The notes below the pieces were generated by a model that worked only from the letters and a program-made list of their open reading frames with translations, made no database searches and was not told the origin of the DNA. A stretch of DNA of 64,000 nt from Hoplostethus atlanticus (taxonomy: Eukaryota; Chordata; Actinopteri; Trachichthyiformes; Trachichthyidae). Shown piece after piece: positions 47,521-59,100 of this stretch; positions within the stretch are counted from its first letter, which is position 1; each line of letters begins with the position of its first letter. The DNA is taken from positions 2,593,501-2,657,500 of the forward strand of contig JAXDDX010000059.1 in NCBI GenBank assembly GCA_034670405.1. Direction: 5' to 3'. Position numbers and translations under genes: made by a program.

Positions 47521-48576
47521 CTAGATATGGGAAGAGTGTACAAATGAACATACATAGAATATATTGGCTATAATTGAACTGAAAACGAAATAAACAATTT
47601 TGTGTTTGACAGCACCACAACTGGTGCAGAAAATACATATTTTTGAAGTTCATAAAATGTAACAGTAAATGCAGTAAATGTTCAATAACAAATGGAATAT
47701 ACAAACAAAAGATGCATGCTTAAAAACCTCTAAAAGAAAAACCTAAGCTAAAACCTCCAACTCCATATTGGAGCAGCTTTAGCTGTTAGCTGTGGGTTAG
47801 CAAATGGTTAGCAGTGTGATGGCTTACTTTCATTGTTTTCCACATCCTTGGTTTCTGGGGTCTGCTTATGATGTCCATTTAAGCATGACTCACTCTCTCC
47901 CTTAACGGATACCTCCAGGCCTTCAAATTCCCAATTCCCAATCTTTGTTACATGGCAGATTTCATGCAACTCAGCATCTGTTGGTTCTTCTTTGATTTGC
48001 TTTGAGTTAATGTTATTCCTGTTCAGGGTCTCCTGATTATTGTCCAATTCTTCTCTATTTTGTACAATACACTTTTTGGGGCGTCCGCATCCCTTTTTTG
48101 CAGATTTGATACTCTTGCTGACTTGGGGGAGCTGCTCCTCAGTTTGTAAAGAATTATTTTTGGTGCCCCCAGGTCCCCTGTTGGTAGATTTCACCATCTT
48201 GTTTATCAAGGGGCACTCCTCCTCAGTTAGTAGAGTTTTCATTTCAGGGTGTTCTGGTCCCTTTTTGGTCACTTTAATTTGGGGACAGTCATTCACAGTT
48301 TGTAGAGTATGTTTTTTGGGCCAACCAGGTCCCTTGGAAGAACTGATCATCTTGTTGACCAAAGGCAATTGTTGCTCTTCTGCTTGTAGGCCCATGGTTA
48401 CAGTCCTTTTAGGGCGCCCTGGCCCCCTTTTGACCGACTGAGTCTTCTTGTTACAAACCAAAGGGCGTTTCTCTTCAGCCTGTGCAGTCTTTTTAGGGCA
48501 CCCACGTCCCCTCTTGGCAGAATGGATCATCTTAATTGGCTGGTATCCTCTTCCTCGTCAGTTTAGAGGAAATGTT
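46079..48576 (-). CDS. C2H2 zinc-finger protein gene znf-A
   Basis: Two coding exons: 47828-48530 (ATG to donor, phase 1) and 46079-47520 (to stop), with the second exon's 5' edge at 48576 inside the leader. The product is about 715 residues. The N-terminal part carries six to seven AT-hook-like repeats (GPGRPKRT, GCGRPKK) and an IKEEPTDAE sumoylation-type motif; no KRAB or SCAN domain is seen. The C-terminal exon has about 15 finger units with TGEKPY-type linkers in the second half. Unit 4 (CSDCRRSFIKSWGQGPHQC) lacks a normal helix, and the last ends HLSRC. Likely a nuclear DNA-binding regulator; targets unknown. Tandem paralogue of znf-B to its right. I cannot assign an orthologue name. Confidence 0.93.
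47828..48576 (-). CDS. znf-A first coding exon (AT-hook-like repeats)
   Basis: An acceptor GGCTTTAG precedes 48576; the ATG is at 48530, with an in-frame stop upstream, and the donor A/GTAAGCC is at 47828/47827. The repeat unit is about 35-40 residues with a core S-x-K-R-G-P-G-R-P-K, followed by an acidic end with a SUMO motif. Confidence 0.88.
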
Positions 48577-48928
48577 CTAAAGCCAAAGGATCAAAAGTCA
48601 ATGAAAGCTTGAAAAAGCACTTGCTACTATGCTAACAGGTCAGCAAGGTAATGCAGTTATTTGCAACAATTTGACCTGTGTGCTAGCTAACTTGTATCGT
48701 GCCACGTTACATCTACGTTAGCCTAGCTTGTCTTGCGATGCCTTGAGTACCAGTGTTAGCTTACGTTAGACGACTGACACACTTGGGTCGATAGTATGCA
48801 ACAGGCTAGTATGGTCTAGCCCGTTTTCTCTGCCTGCCAGGTTACGTCCCACTTTACCACGTGCTCTCTATCTTACTAGTTCAATTTTCGGAGAAAGTCC
48901 CTCAAATGATGAATCATGCGTTTCTTAC

Positions 48929-49110
48929 CAAACTTTTTGGCGACACACAACAACCCTGCAGTTTGAACGCATCTCTAGATAATTTCCACGTGCTCTACCC
49001 GCCCAAAACAGAGATCGGCACACGTTTTATTTTTCCGGCTGCCCCCCGTGGGCGGTGTTTCGATGCTCATGCATGGACAGTCCGCCCCGCCGGGATACCC
49101 CGTGCAACAC
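48929..49110 (-). promoter_or_regulatory. znf-A promoter and probable untranslated first exon
   Basis: A good minus-strand donor (AGTTTG then GTAAGA) at 48929/48928 ends a probable leader exon. Upstream, CpG-rich sequence has GC boxes (GGGCGG at about 49050, CCGCCCCGCC at about 49082). The start site is not fixed. An alternative donor (TCTAAC then GTAAGC) lies near 48760. Confidence 0.45.
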
Positions 49111-49690
49111 ACCAATGCTGTTATTTGCAGTATAAACACTCAGCTGTATGGTGGATGTTCATAACTTCAATAACGAATGTATAGGATGTTTAGATGGTGC
49201 TACAGCATAACTCATAAAATCCTCATTATTGAACATGGATTGGAACAATTCCAGAACTATATAATACAGCATTAAATATTAAATCAATAGAGTTGGAAGA
49301 AGGAAGCACTGAAAGCCACATTAGTATAAAAATGAGAAATTGATATTTAACTTAGTGTGGGAAACATAACTCATCCTGCACCTCGGGTGCATTTTTTAAA
49401 CACAAAATGAGCTATCAATTACAACTGTTTGTAGAAATCTTATTTTTAGACAAGCCAATTAGTTAGAGATTAGTTGTGAGTGAAATTAGTTGAAATTTCC
49501 ATCCCTGTTGTGGGAATTTACTTAACACTTCTGACATACTACACCTGCCTTTGCTTTATGGCAGAGTAGTACTGTAAAGGACATAATTTAAAAAACAAAA
49601 TACCATCATCAATATAAAGATAGCGATGGCTTTAATCGATTTAGACCTCTCTCAACATATAATCATCACACAGTGTTGTGTTCATGCATT
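49111..49690. other. Intergenic DNA between the zinc-finger genes
   Basis: AT-rich unique sequence without a gene. It separates the znf-A promoter from the znf-B 3' end. Confidence 0.5.
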
Positions 49691-49700
49691 AATTTAATAA

Positions 49701-49706
49701 TTTATT
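49701..49706 (-). terminator. Polyadenylation signal of znf-B
   Basis: Minus-strand AATAAA, about 290 bp past the znf-B stop codon, in AT-rich sequence. Confidence 0.45.
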
Positions 49707-49991
49707 ACATTTCTGCAAATAATACACCAATCAAGGAAGGGTGAAAAGTTTCATGCATAAAGATCATTCATATATTCAATTTGCACTTTTCATAATAAAT
49801 AAACAGTCAAGAGAGTTACAACCAATTCATATAAATAATTAATTATTTACTGCTGTGTTTTGTTGATTTACACATTCATTAAGTAAAAATTTTTGAAATA
49901 TGACATCATCTATCATCTACTGTATACAGCTTCAACATTGCACCACGTTCAGCTAGCTTGGCCTAGCTTGTTACAATCCATCCAATAACAC

Positions 49992-51376
49992 TCAGCGACA
50001 CTTGGCCATGTGACCAGAAAGGTGATGAGAGCGAGCAAACCTGCGAAGGCATTTCGGGCAGGAGTATGGCTTCTCCCCCGTGTGGGTTAGCATGTGGGTC
50101 TTTAAATGCCCTGATAAACGAAATCCTTTCCCACATTCTTTACATGTGTAGGGACGCAGGTTAGTGTGACTCCTCATGTGCTTGCCCAGATCTCCAGAGG
50201 AAGTATAACGGCGATGGCAGTCTGTGCATTCAAAGGGCTTTTCCCCAGAGTGTATTCTCTTATGCTTCACCAGGTCACCAGACTGAGTGAAGCTCTTGTT
50301 ACATTCGGTACATTTGTAGGGCCTCTCGCCGGTGTGGGTGCGTTGGTGGTTTCTCAGATGTGCAAGGCGAATGAACCTGTTGCCACACACGGTGCAGTGG
50401 TAAGGCCTCTCCCCAGTGTGTGTCCGCAAGTGGATTTTTAAAGCCCCAAGATCTCCAATTTTCAGTCCACAGTCCCCACATTGGTGGGCTTTCTCATTGG
50501 TGTGGAGTTTGGTGTGAACCCTCAGGTTTCTTCGGGTGTTAAAGTTCTTCCCACACACATTACAGTGAAAGGGTTTCTCATTGGAATGAGACCTCAGATG
50601 GAGATCCAGACTTGACTTGAATCCAAACTGCTTTCCACACTCAGAGCATGAATACTCCTTCTTGCCTGAGTGAGTGGTTAAGTGGCATTTGAGGTGATGG
50701 GACCGTAAAAAGGCCTTCCCGCAGACCTGACATTTGTACGGCTTTTCCCCTGTATGTATCTTCATGTGTTGGCGCCAACCACTGCGCTCTGAGAACCTCC
50801 TGCCACATTCCTTGCAGACAAAGGGCCTATCTCCTGTGTGGATGCGCATATGATCCTCTAAGCTTTGAGGTGTGCGCACCTTCTTGCCACATTCTGAACA
50901 TTGCACACAAATGTCCAGACAGACAGGCTTATCCTGTGGTTTTGTGTCCTCAGGTTCATGACACACGTGAGGCCCTTGACCCCAGGTTGTTTTGAAACTC
51001 TTCCCACAGTCAGCGCAACTGAGATGTCCACCTCTAGTAACCACAGACATGTTGTGCCAACGCTGGCAGTGATTCTTCAGGTTCTTCAGGTACTGGAAAC
51101 TGCGGGCACAGGTTGGGCAGGGGTGGAGTCTCCGGGGAGGGGCAGAAGGATGGGCATCATGCACATGGGCTCGAAGGTGTACTTGAGAGTTAAAGGTGCT
51201 ACTACAGACAGTACAGGTGTGTTTGGGGATAACGTTGAGTTTGCTGCTGGAGAAGCATTTTTTCAGTGTGGCAAGATACTGTTTCTGGTGGACCCACTTG
51301 ACATGCTTCTCTAAGAAATCCCAGTTGGTGAAGGAGACAGTGCAGTGTGGACAAGGGAAGAACTGAGATGAGGACT
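49992..51376 (-). CDS. znf-B last coding exon (zinc-finger array)
   Basis: The acceptor is the AG of CTTCTAAG before 51376, chosen because entry in phase 1 (G + AG, TCC TCA TCT CAG TTC TTC CCT) joins the previous exon in frame; the nearer CATCTCAG would break the frame. Stop at 49992. Confidence 0.9.
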
Positions 51377-52211
51377 CTTAGAAGGTCAAGGGACCAGGAG
51401 GGAGGAGATAGAAACATCAGAGAGCATTAGAAATGGAAAGAGATTAACAATATGAGCAGTTTTTAGACCTACATGTTATAAATATGAATTTTAAATCTGT
51501 AGAATATAAGAAATAAGAAACATTTCACTACTACCAAAAGTGACCATGACATGATATAATACCAAGAAGATTAAGAAGAAGATAAGGACATAATCGATTC
51601 ACTGAGCAGAATCAGAATTGCCAAAAGTCCAAAAAATACCTAGCCTTTATGCATTTTAGATTTTGTTTAGACCAGTAAATGAACTATTGCATCTACCTTC
51701 ACAGTCCTCTTCTCCTTCTCCACCATCAGTAGCTTCCTGGGTGCTGTCTGCATCCTCCCCCTCATTTTGGATCTCTTCACTCTCCTCCTTAACACATGAG
51801 TCTGATTCCTTCTTGAGCACCACCCTATGTAATTCATATTCTGGTTGGTGCTCAGAATCAGGCTCATCCTTAATGTTTGTATTTCCTTCTTCAAGGTAAG
51901 CATCTGACTTGGATGCGACAGTCCCAGAGTTGTTGTTAGTGTCTAAATAGCTTGATGAGGCCCCATTGTGTTCCTCACTGATGTCATGTAAATGTGGTTC
52001 CTCTTTGATTTGGATGTGAAGACCAACACAATTAGTGTGAGCTTGATTGGCGACTTCCTCTTCTTCATCATCCAATTGCAATTCAGATTCAGTTTTAATT
52101 ATGACTAGGTCACGATGTTTTTTAACTCCCTTTGCTTTGTTGAGCAAAGATTTCTTTGTAACAGATTTGATTTTCATGTTGTCACCATTAGGCTCTCTTC
52201 GCTCTTGTATT
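49992..52211 (-). CDS. C2H2 zinc-finger protein gene znf-B
   Basis: Two coding exons: 51697-52177 (ATG at 52177 to donor, phase 1) and 49992-51376 (to stop); the leader exon ends at 52494. The product is about 620 residues. The N-terminal part is acidic with repeated SUMO-type motifs (IKEEP, IKDEP, VKEE). The array has about 15 units, the first four irregular: FPCPHC and HTCTVC types, then [19 protein letters not shown], then [19 protein letters not shown], then eleven regular fingers with TGEKPY linkers. No KRAB, SCAN or BTB domain is seen. Same intron position, phase and finger layout as znf-A, so the two arose by tandem duplication. Probable nuclear transcription factor; targets unknown. 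Confidence 0.94.
51697..52211 (-). CDS. znf-B first coding exon
   Basis: Acceptor GGTCCACAG before 52211; ATG at 52177 begins [12 protein letters not shown] after an in-frame upstream stop; donor GAAG then GTAGAT at 51697/51696. Basic N-terminus, then acidic text with EEEE, IKEEP and IKDEP motifs. Confidence 0.9.
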
Positions 52212-52493
52212 CTGTGGACCAGAGAAACACATTAGTGAGGTGGATACAAAGTTGGAAAGCTACCATTAGCTACATACAATGCAGATTCAACAAGAAACCG
52301 AAGCAAGCATTGCTAGCTCACAGCTAGCAACACAGCAGTGGCTAGCTAGCTGTGCTAACGCTAGCGTTAGCCTACTGTCAGCATTACTGTCACTGTGGAT
52401 TCTTTGCTGCAGCTTTCTTACAGGCAGCTGTCATTGTCAGCTGTTTGTTGTTTTGCCGGTTAGCTTGCCAGCGCTCATGGACACAGTACCTAC

Positions 52494-52650
52494 CTTTGTA
52501 ATTGAAGCGATTGCGCTAAAGCTGCTTTTGACTGAATCTATGTGCTAGCCAACCAGCTAACTAGCGTTCTTTGACAATAACCCCGGAAGAGCAACACACT
52601 TCCGGTGGCTAACAGGCTAAACTGATTAGTATTCAGGGCACTACCAAGGA
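52494..52650 (-). promoter_or_regulatory. znf-B promoter and untranslated first exon
   Basis: A donor ACAAAG then GTAGGTAC at 52494/52493 ends a leader exon. About 90-120 bp upstream, CCCCGGAAGAGC and CACTTCCGGTGG (52583-52612) form a facing pair of ETS-type sites typical of TATA-less promoters. Start site estimated near 52560-52600. Confidence 0.55.
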
Positions 52651-52858
52651 AATCAAAGTCAAACTGTCAGAAATAACGCTATAACGACGGCCATAGCCCG
52701 GACAACAAAGTATCTGCACTCAGTCCAACGTTGTATAAAAAAAAAAAGTATATATTTTTTATATATACACATTTTGACCAATACCATTAGAGATGGACTT
52801 GCTATGCAGCACTCTTTTACTAGGCTCAGCAAAGATTATTTTGTTGTAAGTGTGTGCA

Positions 52859-52918
52859 CATGATTTATTCCTCTGCAAAAAAACAAACAAGCAAAATCAT
52901 CTCCCACAGCCTTTATTT
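52859..52918 (-). terminator. megf8: megf8 polyadenylation signals
   Basis: Minus-strand AATAAA occurs in GGAATAAATCATG (about 52862-52870) and GCGAAAATAAAGGC (about 52906-52918); another is near 53151-53160. Any of these could end the transcript. Usage needs transcript data. Confidence 0.5.
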
Positions 52919-54667
52919 TCGCCAACTCATCACCAGGACAGAGAGTCTTCAGGCATACACAATGTTCTGTACAACACTGTTCCCTTCTTAAAAAACAAAA
53001 CAAACAAACAGCAAATGAAAAGTATATACAAAATATGAAAGCATGTTAAAAAAAAATCTAACAAAAACACAGATACAAGACAAAAAACAGTATTAATGCT
53101 TATTTGTGGAGGGCTGCTATAAATAGGGACATTTAGAGTATTCATTTGACCTTTATTTTGCCTGACAGAGCTGTGAATGCTCAAGAGAACGTTTGTCATG
53201 ATTTTCTTCTTTGATAAGGAATCCAGTAGCACCATTCTGAGTTTCTTCATGACATTGTATGCCATCCATCCACCAAGGTTGGATGACATCCCCTCGTAGT
53301 GTTTCATATGAATAATGGAGCCTATTGCCTCCATACAGTGCAAAAACAAACAAAGAAAAGGAAAAAAAAAAACACTAACACCAAACACAGTGAAGAAGTA
53401 ATTCAATTTTCTTGAAAATGAAAATGATGATAAGTCTTACCAAATGTCATACATCTCTCACCAGGAGAACACAACTTTCGACTTCAACTGTCCCTTTCTA
53501 TTATCATTCTAAATTCAATACAATAACAATTTCCATATTGTTTTTTGTCCAACTGCCTTTTGTTACAAGCTCTCATTGGCTGATACAATCATCCAAACAG
53601 GTGAGTTGTCTGAAAAAAAGCAGTCCAGCAAGACTAGCCAAACACTGACATACATTTTACGACAAGAAAATTATAGATCAGTCTGTCATTCCTGTGACGG
53701 GTTCTATGGAAAAGCACTGAGTCTGTTATGTAATCAAATCAAAGTGGTGTCAGGAACTGAATACCAATATTGAAGATGCTATCCTTCATTTGTTACAAAA
53801 ACAATTCACAAAACAAGATGTAAAATATGTTATTACGTCCTCCAAAAGCTGCACCGCACAATTCCATAAGACAAGTGTAAAGTGTTAGCCCGTTGACTCA
53901 CAGACAAGGCAAGAAGAAGTGAAGGCAGATGAGCAGAAAAACAAATACAACATCAACAATGTAACAGGGCAGGTGAATGAATATGCAAAAATATACTGAG
54001 GGCTTTGAGTCAATTTAACATCAACATGTAGCTTAGAAGCCTGCCATATACTGAGCTACAATTAGCATCACTCATATCTACTATGATATAAAAAACATCT
54101 GACAAGCAACTTTTTTTCCCCTACACGGACAGTCAAATCTTGCACATTAGGCTGAACCGACTTCAATGTCTATTGTTCTCAATGGCAATTTTGATTGTCA
54201 CTTTTTGGGGTATAAAGCACATGTTGGTTCCAAAGTAGCAGGTGTCTTCCTCACCACCTCCATTGGTCATTGCAAAAAAAAGACAGTCCAGTTTAAGTCT
54301 TTCTGTGTGACTGGCTGTCAAGTGTGCTCAGACCTCTTTCAGTGATCACAGACAGGATGCAACATTGTTGAGCTGATACGTATAGCAGTTGTAGTGCATT
54401 CTACAGACAGCTGGCTTGGTCATGTGAAGCATTGAAATAAAGTATAGCAATACATAATACATAAAAGACACTCAGTAATTATACAGTGTATGTACAACTC
54501 TGTTCATAATGCTGACCGTAACTGGCTATTACATGACATTTTCTTTTGACCTTGTTCTTTGACTTGCAACTATGCTTCTTTAAATTTAATTTACTAGCTA
54601 TCAAACATTTTAGACATTTATCACATCTCTTTATCTTTCTCCTCTTCCATTTCTTCCAGTTGTACCT
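52862..54667 (-). other. megf8: megf8 3' untranslated region
   Basis: About 1.8 kb between the stop codon at 54668 and the AATAAA signals. A 158-codon frame at 52930-53406 lies inside it, is AT-rich and hydrophobic, and is read as chance. A-rich runs lie at 53048-53060 and 53358-53371. Confidence 0.6.
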
Positions 54668-56167
54668 CTACATAGCCATAGTGGTGAGGTGTTGGTGCCC
54701 TAGCAGCCCTTTGCGCCCAGCGCCTGCCCCTGGGTGCCCCCCTCCACTGCCATGGCCACAATATTCCTGTAGGTTCTGGCGCAGGGTAACCAGTGCAGAG
54801 CCCAGGCAGGCACGGTTTGGGGCCAAGATGCCCCCAGGCAGCTGGATGAGGACGGTGGCCACCCCAGCCATGCCGTCGTCCGTGGGCTCCAAGGTGATGG
54901 GCCCTACCTTGAAGGAGGAATAGGAAAAGCCCATGAGCTGAGAGAGGAAGGGGTCAGAGCGGCAAAAATGCTGGTAGCCACTATGCGTGGACGGGTGGTG
55001 ATGGTGCGAGGCTGGGGTGCCAGCAGTAGTGCTGGCATAGTGGTGGGTGTTCAGGTAGTGCAGGGGCAGGTGCTGTCCGCTGTTGCCGCTTCCACCCAGG
55101 GTGAGATGATGGTGGTGGTGGGCGGGGGTTCCAGAGCCCAGGTCGTGTTTGTAGGAGACAGCTCCCGCTCTGCCCCTCTGGCCCACCACCACACCACCTA
55201 GCTTGCTTGTGCGTGCATGGGCAAGCGACACAGTGCTTCCCCCCACCCCTCCGCCAGTTGACGGCAGGTAGATGAGCTGAGGCTCCTCAGGCTCCAGGTA
55301 GACTGTGAGTTTGGCAAAAGGCCGAGACGCCATCTTAGTCATCTCCTGGATGTGGCGTCGCTGCTCCCGCCGGAAGTCCAGGAACTGCTTAACCTTCCAG
55401 AGGAGGACGCAGACAGAAAGGAAGAGGAAGAAGCAGGAGAAGAAAACAGAGAAGAAGACAAAGAGATCAATATGGGCTTGGTCCTGCCGCAAAAACAGCA
55501 GGCCCTGGGACTCTCCCTGCCTCTCCCCGGTGCCCACCCCTCTCAGGGCGATATAGAAGCGGCTGGATTTCAGGGAGTGGACCTCATGGGGGAAGGTGAT
55601 GACCACACGATCCTGAACGCCACGGACAATCAGCACCGTCTGGGGTTTCCACACAGTAATGTAGGAGATGAGTCCCTCAGCCCGCTCCTCCCTAACTTCT
55701 CTCTCTGCTCCTGGGGGTTTGGCTTGCAGCTGCAAGGGGTTGCTGGAGAGCATGGGACCTCCGAGACTGGATGAGGTGTTGGCAAACACCTTTATAGGTG
55801 ACGGGGGCGACTCCTTGTCTACCCCTGTCACCGTTCCCCGAGCTGCTGATTCATCCTCAATCTTAATGGTGTGAATGCCCGTTTGACGGTCCACATCCAC
55901 AATGAAGGTGTCCTGAGAGTTGGACACATACACTTCCACCTCACCAAAGGTCACATCAATGGTTACACGGATGTCCACGTTGGTGAATTTAGGCTGGGCA
56001 GCAAAGAAGACAGTGCGCCCCTTGGGCAGATTGCGGATGGTGGGGTCATGGAAGCAGTTGGTCTGGGACGTGGGGTCAAAGCAGCACTCGCTGTCCACGT
56101 TGAACTGCCGGTAGCACTGGCGCCCGTTCACTGGTGTGCCATTGAAGGAGTCTTTGCACTTCGCACA
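54668..56167 (-). CDS. megf8: megf8 last coding exon: stalk, membrane helix, cytoplasmic tail
   Basis: Enters in phase 0 after CCCTTTAG with CAKCKDSFNGTPVNGRQC and runs about 499 codons to the stop. A membrane helix (LFVFFSVFFSCFFLFLSVCV, about 55400-55465) follows a stalk of about 230 residues. The cytoplasmic face has WKVKQFLDFRREQRR, then MTKMASRPFAKLTVYLEP, the motif shared with attractins and linked to MGRN1 binding. The far tail is rich in His, Gly and Ser, with HHHHH and HHHH runs, and ends LTTMAM. Confidence 0.95.
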   Translation of the reverse strand, partial: CAKCKDSFNGTPVNGRQCYRQFNVDSECCFDPTSQTNCFHDPTIRNLPKGRTVFFAAQPKFTNVDIRVTIDVTFGEVEVYVSNSQDTFIVDVDRQTGIHTIKIEDESAARGTVTGVDKESPPSPIKVFANTSSSLGGPMLSSNPLQLQAKPPGAEREVREERAEGLISYITVWKPQTVLIVRGVQDRVVITFPHEVHSLKSSRFYIALRGVGTGERQGESQGLLFLRQDQAHIDLFVFFSVFFSCFFLFLSVCVLLWKVKQFLDFRREQRRHIQEMTKMASRPFAKLTVYLEPEEPQLIYLPSTGGGVGGSTVSLAHARTSKLGGVVVGQRGRAGAVSYKHDLGSGTPAHHHHHLTLGGSGNSGQHLPLHYLNTHHYASTTAGTPASHHHHPSTHSGYQHFCRSDPFLSQLMGFSYSSFKVGPITLEPTDDGMAGVATVLIQLPGGILAPNRACLGSALVTLRQNLQEYCGHGSGGGHPGAGAGRKGLLGHQHLTTMAM

Positions 56168-59100
56168 CTAAAGGGAATTGAAGAGTAACAGAGCAAAATA
56201 TTAATATGATTTGATCAAATACTTTTTCTGCACACCACTTATTTTGCAGACCAAATGTGTGTGAAAAAAACAGCATGCTCACAGTTTAAGGTCAAGATGG
56301 TATTTGTTTGGGGTGAAAACGCTGTGAAACAAACTTTGAAAGAAGATAAATGGTCCACACTCAAAATAACAACATTTAGGCTTAGACTTAATGTGAAACC
56401 ATTTCTCCATTTTTAAATTCTTGTTTTCATCAATGCAGAAAAAACAAGTTTTGCCACACAGACCTTGTTCGGTGTGCAGGCAGATATCAGATTAAAGATA
56501 TTCTCAAACCTTTGCAGAGTGCAATCCTTCTGCCATGTCTGACTGACTAGATTAGTTGCAGGAATTGCATACCTGTTGTCTGTAGCAGTCTTTCCTGTCA
56601 CTCTGAGGGCTACTGAGGCAGGAGGAGGTCTCTGTGTTGTTCTGGCAGGGGCAACCTGTGCCATCATGTTCATTACAGGTATCTGCATGGCCATTACATT
56701 GACACCTGTAGGAAAGAGGGTCAAAACTGAGCACTGAAAGTATTGGCTGTTCCCGAGTAATGATCCATTGATCCATTTTTTTAACTTACTGAACAGACAG
56801 GTGAACAACTACGTCTACTCAATACATAACGTTCTAATGTTGTAATATGTTATAATGTTTATCAGTTGCTTTATGTTTAGTACCCCCATTGCTACTCGTA
56901 TTTATATTCCATTTTCCCTTGTTGTATCCTATTAGTCCTTGATGCTGCAACAGCTCACTTTCCCACAGGGATCATTAAAGTTTCAGTTTCCAACATCCAT
57001 GTGTCAAAAAGGCAAAAGATATTTGCTTTTCTGGTGCTACATGTGTGTCTTGGTATCAGACTTTATCACTGGGGACATTCTCAGATAATGCCTGATATTG
57101 ATCAACTGACCAATACCAGTATCAATTTTGGTGGATCTCAAGTTGACCTACAGTTAGCCTACATTACTAGTAGCACTTCTATACAATAATCATCAACTCA
57201 ACTGACTTAGCATCCAGTGCCTCATCTTGCTGAGCAACAAACATCACTTACTTGTCACACTTCCCCTGCAGTAGGAAGTAGCCACTGAGGCAGCTCTCAC
57301 ACTTGTCCCCCACACTATTGTTCTGGCACCTGACACACACCGCATTCTCTTCTGTGGGACCCTCCAACACCCAGTTCTGAATCTGGTAAAGGGAAAAGAG
57401 ACACAAACAACCACAACTCAATGAAGGTCAGTTATGTATAATCAGGAGAAGCTTATGGAAGTCGAACTACAGGTTGCTACTCAAAGTACACATCTAACCA
57501 TAAAGATGCAAGACACTTACACTGATGGGGTCCAGAGGGAAGAGCCGTGTGTTCTCTAGGGCCTTCTTATGTTCATCTTGGGACAGACACACAGCGCTGT
57601 TACCCCTGCAAAACTCTCGACATGGACGACAAGTCCCTCCGCCCTTGGCAGAGCCCACAAACAGAGGCTTACACTTCTCACAATGCTTGCCCTGAAATAG
57701 GAGGAAGGACAATTACAGTCTGCACATTCCATTATGGACTGTGTCTAGGAGTGTGAGTATGTGAGTATGTTAGTATGTGTGTGCGTATTACTACTCACTA
57801 TGGTGTTATTGTAGCACTCGAGGCAAACGTCTGGTTTGTTCACACCAGCACAGTTGCTGTGTTTGTTGCAGCTGCACTGAGAGGAACAGTTCTCCCCGAC
57901 AAAGCCAAAGTGACATTGGCATACTCCTGGTGACACACACGTCCCGTTCACACAGCCCTGTGCACATACCGGCTCACATTGGCCAGAAAGACTGGACAGG
58001 AAAAATAAAAACAGAAAGGTAAAACCTCCAGGTATTGTGATGACTTGTGGAGACGTAAATCCTTCAAATAATCTTTTTTTAACTATCCCGGTGTATTCAG
58101 TGCTTATGACACGAGCCCTACGTGGAAATATCAACTTAATCTTAGCCTTTTAAAGGAGCTGTTCAGTTCCTCACCTGCTGAGTATGTAGCCATGTTTGCA
58201 GGTGCAATGGTAGCCCTGAGGCAGGTCATGGCAGTCCTGGGTGCTGTTGCAGTGGTGATGGCTGTTGGCACACTCATCCTCCTCTGGACAGTGGAGGAAA
58301 GACCAGCTGCTGTTCCTCAGGGGGCAAACCCCATCGCTCACACCTGGGAAAGACAAGGATGGAGGGAGGGGAGTGAAAGAGGGATAAAGAAAAGCAGAAA
58401 ATTAGTTAAAGTAAATAGTTAAACATCAGACTGGTTACACCCTACACTCCACAACCCCTCCATAATCCATTCAGTGTGCAGACTTCGAGCCACCTCTCAC
58501 CATCTAGTCCACCCTGCAGGCAGCGTCCAGCCCCATTCCCCCCGCGAGAAGCGCACCAACCACACTGAGGCCTGGCAATGCACTGGGAGCACTGGGTGAG
58601 CTGGGAGCACTGGGGAGAGCAGGAGTCCCCTCCGGAGAGCAGACGACCACACTGGCCTGCCTCACATCGCAGGGGCACGAAAGATGGACTCATACACTAG
58701 GGGAAAGAAGAAGAGGTTGACAGTTGAACGAGATGCTTTTATTTAAAAAAAAATTGAATAAAAAATTTAAAAAAAACGCTAAATAACCTGTAAAGCTCAA
58801 GGATACCAGCCTTACCTGTTGCAGAGCCATGCTCCACACACAGTGCTGCCAGCCCCCATCAGAGCCCCGGGAGCCCAGACAGAGGCTGCAGTTGTGGAGG
58901 CTGTGGCAGGGGGGAGGGCATGGCAGAGGGGGCGATGACTCCACCTGCATGGGGGAGACGTTGAGCAGGGCGTAGCTGAAACACGTCCAGTCATAGGTGG
59001 GGTTCACGCTCAAGATGCGCCTGGTCTCGCCTGGAGGAATCACAGTCAAGGCGTTAAAACAGGCCTTGTAATCTTTGTGTTGCTAGACATAGAAATCGCG

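Noticed and set aside
48040-48441. 133-codon plus-strand frame
   Set aside because: Antisense shadow of the znf-A repeat exon.
52930-53406. 158-codon minus-strand frame
   Set aside because: Lies in the megf8 3' untranslated region, hydrophobic because it is T-rich, and has no family signature.
55352-55774. 140-codon plus-strand frame over megf8
   Set aside because: Antisense shadow of the megf8 last exon.
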